From: Litoreibacter arenae DSM 19593
Lineage (GTDB): Bacteria; Pseudomonadota; Alphaproteobacteria; Rhodobacterales; Rhodobacteraceae
DNA: 64,000 bases
Assembly (NCBI RefSeq): GCF_000442275.2
Contig: NZ_KE557306.1
Location: 124,001-188,000 of the forward strand
Direction: 5' to 3'
A program made the position numbers and the translations under genes. This document shows positions 15,875 through 22,698 of the stretch, one piece after another. The first letter of the stretch is position 1. Every line of letters starts with the position of its first letter. A model generated the notes under the pieces. The model did not search any database, had not been told where the DNA came from, and saw only the letters and a program-made list of their open reading frames with translations.

Positions 15875-17785
15875 TCAGTTACCGTTCGCCGCGAGGTCGA
15901 CCGGCACCCAACCCGTCGGGTCAAGCGGCCTGCCATCTGATCCCACGGGTCTGACACGCCAATAAGCCGCCCCCTTTGGCAGCGCCACCCGCAGCACCGA
16001 CGACTCAAGCCGGTCGGTCGTTGAAAGCGCACTTCCCGTTGCATCCACAAACTCGACCTCATAGGCCACCGGGTCCGCGCCGGTCGCACTTGTCCATCCG
16101 ATACTGGTCTCACGGCCCTCTTCCGTAATCGCGAAAAGCGGGATTGCCGCGCCGATTGCCCCGCCACTTTCGGGGGCGGGAAGGGCGTTCATCCGGTCAA
16201 TAGCGGGCGCGATCTGTTCGCCTGCTTGCCTGTACCAATGACGCGCCAGAACCATGTCGGCGGGAATGCCCTCGCCGGTTTCGTACATTTGCCCAAGGTA
16301 ATACGCCGCCCGCGCGTGACCTTCCTGCGCGGCCAGCGCATAGGCCGCAACGGCGGCAAGGGGGTTCTTGTCCGCGACCGAGATACCGCGTCGATACCAG
16401 CCGTTGGCCCCTTCCGGTCTGCTCCCGATTGCTGCCATCACGCTACGCATCAACTCTGTCGTGGCGGGGTCTGCCACGATGGCTGGCGCGACTTCCGCAC
16501 CTGTGTCCGGCAGCGCCGTGTCCTCGGGGGCGGTTTGGATCGGGGCGGCGGCGATGACCTTCTCGTCTGCGCTTGCAAGTTCCAAGTCGGTCACCGGCGG
16601 TTCTGCGGCCAACAAAAAGAGGTAAGCGGCGATCACAAGCCACGCGGCAGCGCCCGCGCCAAGAACCCAAGTGCCGATGGGTTTTTTGCGAGCTGTCGCA
16701 GGGCGCACGGCGGGTCCGGCGTCCGGGCTGCGGGCAACGTGACCGTCAGGCGGCGTCACCGCTGCGGTGTCGGTCATGGGCTGTGGCGGGGGAGCCGTCG
16801 TCCTGCCGTTTTCGGGATTTCGTTTGCTGCGAAAACTCGGAGGGAGGGTGCGTGCAGGCTGTGTCGCGTCCGGTTCGGCGGCCTTGGGACGCAGGTCCAG
16901 AACGACCGGTTCAGGCTTGATCACCCGTTTTGGCGCTGCGGGCTTTGGGGTTTTTGCAACCGGCGGGGCGATGCGCTCGGGCCCGTCATCAGCCGCATGC
17001 CCCTCTAAGGAGGCTCCGTCGCCCACCAGTTTCGCGTCCACCTTATCCAGCCCAAGCGTCTTGGCCGCGATCAGGGCAGACTTGCACAGCAGGTTGATGA
17101 GCGAAGGGCGTCCGCCAGTCCGCTCGTGGGCCGCCTTCAGGGCGTCTTTCGTGAACGGCACGCCGTCGGCATGTGCTGTCTTGAGGCGGTGCTTGATGTA
17201 GCCGGCGGTGTCGGCTTCGGACATCGGCTCCAGCTCGATCGACGGCCCCAGCAGGTCATGGATGCTCTGGCTCAGCCGGTCACGCAGGTCCGGCTGCCCG
17301 ATGAGAATGATCTTGAACAGCGCGGCGTCATCATCGCTCCGGAAACCCGCCAGTTCAAAGATGTTCGATATCACCTCGGTCGGTAAGCGATGCGCGTCGT
17401 CGACAATGATCGTGGCCAGTCCAAGGTCGGTGTTTGCCGTTCGCAGACTGTGCCGCAGCAGGGCTTCATGAACATGCCGGTCGGCGTCGGGATCAACCTC
17501 GGCCCCGAGGGCCTGCAAGATGGCCAGCGCCGGATTGGTGTAGACGGTCACGTCGTGGGAAATGACACCGACAAGCTGCTTGTGCTGCGTCTCGGCCAGC
17601 ACCTTTCGCAGAACCGTGGACTTGCCAGAGCCAGGCTCGCCGGTGAAGTCCGTCAGCAGGATCATGCTTCGGACCGCGAATGCCAGTTGCTCGGCTGCCA
17701 GAGTATGGGCCTCGCTCCAGTAATCGTATTCCGGCGTCGATGTCTTGAATGCACCTGCCGACGCGGCAGCTTTAGTTTTAACCAT
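15875..17785 (-). CDS. ExeA/GspA-like AAA ATPase with TM segment and Sel1 repeats
   Basis: A 636-residue multidomain protein. Residues 1-270 form an AAA ATPase of the ExeA/GspA type: Walker A GEPGSGKST (49-57), Walker B IIVDDAH (about 126-132), and LIGQPDLRDRLS as sensor region. A Pro/Lys-rich linker leads to one TM helix at about 371-392, followed by a periplasmic part with Sel1/TPR-like repeats at about 480-520 (AYALAAQEGHARAAYYLGQM) and a beta-rich C-terminal domain ending WVPVDLAANGN. ExeA proteins help assemble secretins through the peptidoglycan, but their usual C-terminal peptidoglycan-binding domain is replaced here. It is the last gene of the minus-strand unit with the LuxR-type regulator. 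ATG 17785 is the start. Confidence 0.82.
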   Translation of the reverse strand: MVKTKAAASAGAFKTSTPEYDYWSEAHTLAAEQLAFAVRSMILLTDFTGEPGSGKSTVLRKVLAETQHKQLVGVISHDVTVYTNPALAILQALGAEVDPDADRHVHEALLRHSLRTANTDLGLATIIVDDAHRLPTEVISNIFELAGFRSDDDAALFKIILIGQPDLRDRLSQSIHDLLGPSIELEPMSEADTAGYIKHRLKTAHADGVPFTKDALKAAHERTGGRPSLINLLCKSALIAAKTLGLDKVDAKLVGDGASLEGHAADDGPERIAPPVAKTPKPAAPKRVIKPEPVVLDLRPKAAEPDATQPARTLPPSFRSKRNPENGRTTAPPPQPMTDTAAVTPPDGHVARSPDAGPAVRPATARKKPIGTWVLGAGAAAWLVIAAYLFLLAAEPPVTDLELASADEKVIAAAPIQTAPEDTALPDTGAEVAPAIVADPATTELMRSVMAAIGSRPEGANGWYRRGISVADKNPLAAVAAYALAAQEGHARAAYYLGQMYETGEGIPADMVLARHWYRQAGEQIAPAIDRMNALPAPESGGAIGAAIPLFAITEEGRETSIGWTSATGADPVAYEVEFVDATGSALSTTDRLESSVLRVALPKGAAYWRVRPVGSDGRPLDPTGWVPVDLAANGN

Positions 17786-17843
17786 TTAACCTACAACTTT
17801 CCGCGGCTGACCCGCGGCTGAAATCAACTTGCTGTTCCTTTTT

Positions 17844-18374
17844 TCACGCAGGGTAGCCATACGTCTTTATCAACGCCCAAACTTCGGTATTCAGCTTTGC
17901 CAAATCCACCAGCGAGCTTTCAATTCCGTCGATGGTCTTTGAATCCAGTGCCGTCATTTCTCCGACCTTGATCTGGTTCTTGCGATCCGCCACACGCATG
18001 CGAATTGTCGACAGGTCCCCGCTTTTCGTATCGAAAGAATAGATGCAGTGATTATACTGGTTTCTCAGCCCTGACAGTTGCTGGACCGCGCGGGTAATAC
18101 CCAACACCGCCTCGCGTTCCATCTGCGAGATGCGCGGCAGCTTCGACAGCCGCTCCACCAGCCCGATCCGCGCGCGGGTGGTGTTGAGCGTCAGGAAGAT
18201 GACGACGGCGGTTTCCTTGTCCGTCTTCGACAGCCCGGCAATCAGGTGGATTAGCAGGCTCTCGGTGTTGGTCCAGCTGTAGTTCAGCCGACCGAGCAAA
18301 AGCAGAAACCGGTCAAACTCGCTCTGACCTGTTGCGGCACTAGAAAGCGGGGTGTCAGTATCCACGGGGGGCAT
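17844..18374 (-). CDS. Conserved-looking protein of unknown function, 176 residues
   Basis: A mostly helical soluble protein with no signal peptide. The body, beginning SEFDRFLLLLGRLNYSWTNTE, has regular leucine spacing and suggests a helical bundle. It contains a single histidine-cysteine pair in NQYNHCIYSF, and I see no catalytic motif. It lies 15 bases downstream of the LuxR-type regulator and 58 bases upstream of the AAA/Sel1 gene, all on the minus strand, so the three are probably one operon. A regulatory or adaptor role is possible, but nothing in the sequence shows it. Confidence 0.7.
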   Translation of the reverse strand: MPPVDTDTPLSSAATGQSEFDRFLLLLGRLNYSWTNTESLLIHLIAGLSKTDKETAVVIFLTLNTTRARIGLVERLSKLPRISQMEREAVLGITRAVQQLSGLRNQYNHCIYSFDTKSGDLSTIRMRVADRKNQIKVGEMTALDSKTIDGIESSLVDLAKLNTEVWALIKTYGYPA

Positions 18375-18389
18375 TTTGCGATCCTCCAG

Positions 18390-19178
18390 CTAGCCGGAAT
18401 TTCCGTAATGCGCCAAAAACCATGTGCTCGCGCTTGTGCGGTTCTGGACGCCGAGCTTGCCGAATATGTGGTGAACATGAAGCTTCACCGTATGCTCCGA
18501 AAGCCCGAGGTTCTTGGCGATGGACTTGTTCGGCAAACCGTCCGCCACCAGCTCCAACACCTGAAGTTCACGCGCGGTGAGTGTGGTCGGGGGCTCGACG
18601 CTGATCTTTTGCGGTGCAGTCCCGCCAGTCGCCGCGTCGTGCATATCGCCCACGGCGGGCGTCGGGCGGTTTCCGGGGCGCTCGAACAGTTCAGACGGCA
18701 TGAACGCCTCCCCGAGGATCAGGAGCCTGAGCGCTGCCAGCCACGCATCGAGAGGTGCTTTCATCGGCAGAAACCGCAGTTGGTTGTCGATTTCGGCCTC
18801 ATAGGCCGCTTTCAGCACCCTGCGGGCCTTGCTTCGGGACCGGTAGGCCAGCACCGCGCCGACCCCGAGTGTCGCCTGATCTATGCCATCGGCGGTCTGG
18901 GGCAGCAGCCCTACGGTGTCCTCATCCACCAAAACGAGGCGCACAGCGCGTCTTGTCCGTTCGTCAAGCCCGTGCATCTCGTCGAGGCTGTGAAGCCGCA
19001 ACACTTCGACGTCATCAAATTCAAACGCGACGGTGCGCAAGAGCCGGTCGGAAAAGGTGACGCAACTGCCCAGAAAAACGATGATCGCGCTGCTGGTATT
19101 CTGCGCATACTCGAACGAGCGACCTGCCGATTTGTAGCCGTCGCCATGCGACTTTGATGATTGGAAATTCACGATCAA
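18390..19178 (-). CDS. LuxR-family transcriptional regulator
   Basis: A 262-residue DNA-binding protein. The C-terminal LuxR/GerE helix-turn-helix spans about residues 195-255 and reads LTARELQVLELVADGLPNKS, then IAKNLGLSEHTVKLHVHHIF, then GKLGVQNRTSA, a textbook match. The N-terminal part resembles a degenerate receiver domain (VRLVLVDEDT) without an obvious phospho-acceptor aspartate set, similar in layout to CsgD-like orphan regulators. The start is not certain: TTG 19176-19178 has GGGGTGA just upstream, and GTG two codons later is an alternative. It is divergent from the Gly/Asp-rich repeat gene across 748 bp, so it is the natural candidate to control that operon. Confidence 0.88.
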   Translation of the reverse strand: MIVNFQSSKSHGDGYKSAGRSFEYAQNTSSAIIVFLGSCVTFSDRLLRTVAFEFDDVEVLRLHSLDEMHGLDERTRRAVRLVLVDEDTVGLLPQTADGIDQATLGVGAVLAYRSRSKARRVLKAAYEAEIDNQLRFLPMKAPLDAWLAALRLLILGEAFMPSELFERPGNRPTPAVGDMHDAATGGTAPQKISVEPPTTLTARELQVLELVADGLPNKSIAKNLGLSEHTVKLHVHHIFGKLGVQNRTSASTWFLAHYGNSG

Positions 19179-19926
19179 AATTCACCCCATACTTACAAGT
19201 ACCGGTCCGAACTTAAACTGGGTTGTCGCTCGAATTTACTTCGAGGGGCAATCTCCGAACGGCCGTATCTTGATACACTCATTAAACACTAAGAATTCCG
19301 AACACCTTTTGATCTAAAGCAACTGGTGGTGCTGTAATTTGTTAATACCACGTAAACCGAAGTCCCGCCAATTTTTGTTCATTTGAAGGGGCGAATAGGA
19401 CTTTAGCATTAGCCGAAGGGTTTATTTCTAATACTAACGATGTAGTTTTCTCTACTTTGCGACCGCCGATCTAGTTAGAATCGGGAGCGTGGTGGGCCAA
19501 AGATGTCGCATTTTGGGGCGAATCTTGCTGACAAGTGGCGAAAACGGAAATTTTGTTTCGTGAAGTCATTTACTTAGGTCGGACTAATCCAACGTCCATC
19601 TATTTTTCAAATACTGGAAAGAGCACCCTCTCTGAGCGCCGGTATGCGGCGTTGTTAGTTAGTACGTTGTGTAACCGCCAGGTCAAAGCGACCCAGTGTT
19701 CGGATCGCGCCCCTTCTTCGACAGGGGCAGGCCCAGTGTCACCTGGCTTTAGTAACGAGGGGAGGTGTGGCCCTACAAATGCTGTGTATCAGCGGGTGAG
19801 GCGAAGCTGTTTTTCAGCCCTCGCCCCGAACGATCTCAAGAAAATCTGAAACCGAAACCTACCCGGGGATTTGCCACTTTTGGATAGACTGGTGGTGTCC
19901 GTGGGTACCAGTAAAGGAATAGACTC
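19179..19926. other. Long intergenic region between regulator and repeat-protein operon (748 bp)
   Basis: This is the largest gene-free stretch in the window and is clearly AT-richer than its surroundings. A short frame at 19535-19849 has no coding character. Visible elements are a direct repeat of ACTGGTGGTG at 19322-19331 and 19888-19897, a hairpin GCCCCT (19709-19714) with AGGGGC (19723-19728), and an AAAGGA ribosome site just before the ATG at 19927. The size and composition suggest a promoter region with a long leader and several regulator sites. No known operator motif could be identified by eye. Confidence 0.5.
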
Positions 19927-22602
19927 ATGAGTAAGGACAGAGGTCACAACAACACTCAGATCGTCTTTGACGACCTTGAAGTGGAACAGTTGGACATGGA
20001 CGTCGACGCGGACATCAACGTCCGGGAAGCCGACATTGATCTGGATGAACAGAACCAGCAGCAGCAACAGCAGCAGCAGGTCGACACATCCGACAGCAAC
20101 GACAACTCCAACGATCAAGGCCAGGGGCAAGACCAGGGCCAAGGGCAGGATCAGGGCCAAGGTCAGGAACAGGGTCAGCAGCAGCAGACCAGTTCCAACT
20201 CCGATCAGTCGCAGACCAATGGCGGCGATGATAGCAACGACAACTCCAACTCCGTGAATATCGACTTTGGCGGCGGCGAGTGGATTCCACGCGACGACGA
20301 TATCGTTGATATTGATCTGGAAGGCGACGGCTCGGTCGAGAATGTGGTCACCGCTGGCGGCGACATCGACATCGACTACGATCCCGGTGACGACGTCAAT
20401 GTCGGTGACATCCTCAGCGACGCCCTTGGTGGTGCCGGCAACGACACCGGCATCGTCAACATTCAGGAAGCTGCGTTGACGGACAACGACCATCTTGGAG
20501 CGGCCACAGTCAGCAACGGCGGCGAGTTCAACAATAGCGGTAGCGCACATGGTGGCTCGGCCTATGCCGAAGAAGGCATCGACGCCAACAACAGCGGCGG
20601 CGCGGGCGGCAGCGGTGCCGATGCAAGCGGCGGCGGCGGCCATGGTGGCCTCGCATTGGGCGGCATGGCTCATTCCGGTGGCGGCACCAGCGGCGACAAC
20701 GGTGACGTTGACGCGACTGGCGGTGACAGCGGCGATGGAGGTGAAGCCGGAGCGATCGGGCTCGGCCTTGGTCTCGGCCTGTCCGGCAACCACGCCGACA
20801 CGGATGGCGGGGCTAGCGGAAACGCTGACACCGACAACGATACGACCGGCAATGCCGACAGCAGCAACTCGACCGACGGGACGGGTGGCGACAGCGGCAA
20901 CACCGACTCCCATAGCGATGCCAATGACGGCGCTGTGAGCGCTGACAGTGATGGCGACGCGACTGGCGGCGACGGTGACGGTGGCGATGGCGGCGACGGT
21001 GACGGTGGCGACGGCGGCTATGGCGGCAGCGGCACCGGCGGCGACGGCGCTGGTGGTGACGGCGGCTACGGCGGCAGTGGCACCGGGGGCGATGGCTCTG
21101 GTGGTGACGGCGGCTACGGCGGCAGTGGCACCGGTGGCGACTCGACCACGGGCGACGGCGGCGAAGGCGGCAGTGGCACCGGTGGCGATGGCACCGGTGG
21201 TAACGGCTCTGGTGGCTACGGCGGCTACGGCGGCAGCGGCACTGGCGGCGACGCTACGGGTGGTGACGGATCCGGCGGCAACGGCGGTGATGGCGGCTAC
21301 GGCGACGGCGGCGACGGTGACGGCGGTGACGGCGGCGACGGCGACGCAACATCGACCGCGGCCAACAGCGGCTTCAGCGACAATGATGCCGATGCGGCCA
21401 ACTCCGCGTCCAGCGACAATGACGCAACCGGGGGCGGCGGTGATGCCGGTGCCGGATCAGGTGCGGCCGCAGGTGCTGCAGCGGGCTTGGGTCTTCTGAA
21501 CCTTGCTGCTGCTCATGCCGGAGCAGGCGCAGCAGATGCCGCAGCCGGAAACGGCCCGGCTGATGCCGGAGGTGCCTCCGATGCTGGTGGCAGCTCGACA
21601 GCTGACGGTGACGGCAGCGGTAACGGCGATGCCGATGCCAGCGGCGACGGCGGTGCCGGAGCAGGCGGCGACGGTGACGGCGGCGACGGCGGTGACGGAG
21701 CCCGCGGCGACGGCGGCGACGGTGCCGGTGCGCGTGGCGGTCAAGGCCCGGGTGGCGATGGTGCCATGGGTGACGGCGGCGACGGCGACGGCGGCGTAGG
21801 CGGGCAAGGACCCGGCGGAGCTGGCGCAGCAGCCAACGGTGCTGCTGGTGGTCAAGGTCCTGGCGGAGCCGGTGCAACCGGTGACGGTGGCGACGGTGGC
21901 CAAGGTCCTGGTGGCGATGGTGCCATGGGTGACGGCGGTGACGGTGGCCAAGGCCCCGGAGGCGACGGTGCCATGGGTGACGCCGGTGACGGTGCAGCCG
22001 GTGACGGCGGCGACGGCGGTGATGCTGACGGACGTGCAGACGCGTCCAACGACGTTGACGGCACCTCGACCGCAAATTCCACTGGCGGTGACGGCGGCCT
22101 TGCCGACGTCTTCTCCCAATCCGACACCGACGGCTCTGCCGAAGGTTGGGCGGAAGCCATCTCCGGCTACGGTGGTGCGGCTGACAGCGAGCAGACGGCG
22201 ACGTCCAACGCTGGCAACAACACCGGCGGCACCAACACCGCAACCGGCGGCGAAAGCGGAAATGCCGGCGACGGAACTGCAACCGGCGGTATGACCGGTG
22301 ACGCCATGGGTGGCATGTCCACCGGCGGCGCGGCAGATGTCGGGGACGTCATGGGCGGCATGGGTGGCACTGCTACCAATGGCGCAGGTGGCGCAGCCGA
22401 CAACGGTGTCTGGGGCTCCAACAACGGTGATGACGGTTATGTCACCGGCGAGTCCTATGCCTCGGCCGCAGCGGTTGTCGACACAGCCGCCTTCAACCAA
22501 AGCATCGTGATGGGCGCTAACGTCCTCGGCAATACGGTCGACATGACCGTGGTCGGCGGATCGATGAGCTCCAACTACGTCGGAGACGACAACGACGCGT
22601 AA
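19927..22602 (+). CDS. Gly/Asp/Gln-rich repeat protein, probable type I secretion cargo
   Basis: An 891-residue, strongly acidic, low-complexity protein without cysteine and with no signal peptide. Residues 1-60 are acidic (DDLEVEQLDMDVDADINV) and end in a run of eight Gln. DQGQGQ repeats follow at about 63-86. The centre is almost entirely Gly, Asp, Ser, Ala and Thr, with four 16-residue tandem units (361-424) and five GGQGPGG units (604-698). The C-terminal 60 residues regain hydrophobic character (NQSIVMGANVLGNTVDMTVV) and end in DDNDA, where an uncleaved type I secretion signal would lie. The Gly/Asp repeats lack the aliphatic position of true RTX nonapeptides. With the secretion genes downstream, it is most likely an exported surface or matrix protein. 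Confidence 0.8.
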   Translation: MSKDRGHNNTQIVFDDLEVEQLDMDVDADINVREADIDLDEQNQQQQQQQQVDTSDSNDNSNDQGQGQDQGQGQDQGQGQEQGQQQQTSSNSDQSQTNGGDDSNDNSNSVNIDFGGGEWIPRDDDIVDIDLEGDGSVENVVTAGGDIDIDYDPGDDVNVGDILSDALGGAGNDTGIVNIQEAALTDNDHLGAATVSNGGEFNNSGSAHGGSAYAEEGIDANNSGGAGGSGADASGGGGHGGLALGGMAHSGGGTSGDNGDVDATGGDSGDGGEAGAIGLGLGLGLSGNHADTDGGASGNADTDNDTTGNADSSNSTDGTGGDSGNTDSHSDANDGAVSADSDGDATGGDGDGGDGGDGDGGDGGYGGSGTGGDGAGGDGGYGGSGTGGDGSGGDGGYGGSGTGGDSTTGDGGEGGSGTGGDGTGGNGSGGYGGYGGSGTGGDATGGDGSGGNGGDGGYGDGGDGDGGDGGDGDATSTAANSGFSDNDADAANSASSDNDATGGGGDAGAGSGAAAGAAAGLGLLNLAAAHAGAGAADAAAGNGPADAGGASDAGGSSTADGDGSGNGDADASGDGGAGAGGDGDGGDGGDGARGDGGDGAGARGGQGPGGDGAMGDGGDGDGGVGGQGPGGAGAAANGAAGGQGPGGAGATGDGGDGGQGPGGDGAMGDGGDGGQGPGGDGAMGDAGDGAAGDGGDGGDADGRADASNDVDGTSTANSTGGDGGLADVFSQSDTDGSAEGWAEAISGYGGAADSEQTATSNAGNNTGGTNTATGGESGNAGDGTATGGMTGDAMGGMSTGGAADVGDVMGGMGGTATNGAGGAADNGVWGSNNGDDGYVTGESYASAAAVVDTAAFNQSIVMGANVLGNTVDMTVVGGSMSSNYVGDDNDA
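20113..20184 (+). repeat. Four 18-bp units encoding DQGQGQ-type repeats
   Basis: Three copies coding DQGQGQ are followed by a fourth coding EQGQQQ, in frame with the repeat-protein gene. Synonymous codons differ between copies, so the peptide repeat is being kept rather than being a recent DNA slippage product. Confidence 0.8.
21007..21198 (+). repeat. Four tandem 48-bp units (16 residues each)
   Basis: Units begin at 21007, 21055, 21103 and 21151 and encode GDGGYGGSGTGGDGxG with small changes; unit three ends in STT and unit four has Glu in place of Tyr. More degenerate copies continue to about 21350. Within the repeat-protein gene this gives a regular Tyr-Gly-Gly-Ser-Gly-Thr core. Confidence 0.85.
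21736..22020 (+). repeat. Five dispersed GGQGPGG-type units
   Basis: Five copies of GGQGPGG, three of them extended to GGQGPGGDGAMGD, are spaced by 17 to 20 residues in the second low-complexity block of the repeat-protein gene. The two last copies are nearly identical in DNA, suggesting recent duplication. Confidence 0.8.
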
Positions 22603-22611
22603 TATACCAAC

Positions 22612-22639
22612 GTCCGGGGCCATTATTTCGGCCCCGGAC
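22612..22639 (+). terminator. Perfect intercistronic stem-loop without T run
   Basis: A ten-base perfect stem GTCCGGGGCC/GGCCCCGGAC encloses an eight-base AT-rich loop, ten bases after the stop of the repeat-protein gene and 59 before the next start. There is no T tract, so rather than a full terminator it may attenuate or protect the upstream mRNA, giving much more of the repeat protein than of the secretion machinery. Confidence 0.6.
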
Positions 22640-22698
22640 ACCCTCATGCAGGTGGTATTTCTGCCTGTGACTGGATTTCGCAAGGAGATGGCGTTGCT

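Noticed and set aside
19535-19849. A 104-residue open frame in the intergenic region before the repeat-protein gene
   Set aside because: GTG start, no ribosome site, no coding-like codon pattern and AT-rich surroundings; it is better read as part of the control region.
21007-21198. CRISPR array suspected from evenly spaced repeats
   Set aside because: The 48-bp units are contiguous, in frame, and vary at synonymous positions; there are no unique spacers and no cas genes.
20941-22020. Classification of the repeat protein as a canonical RTX toxin or adhesin
   Set aside because: The GGxGxDxUx nonapeptide requires an aliphatic residue that is absent throughout the repeats, though a Ca-binding role is still possible.
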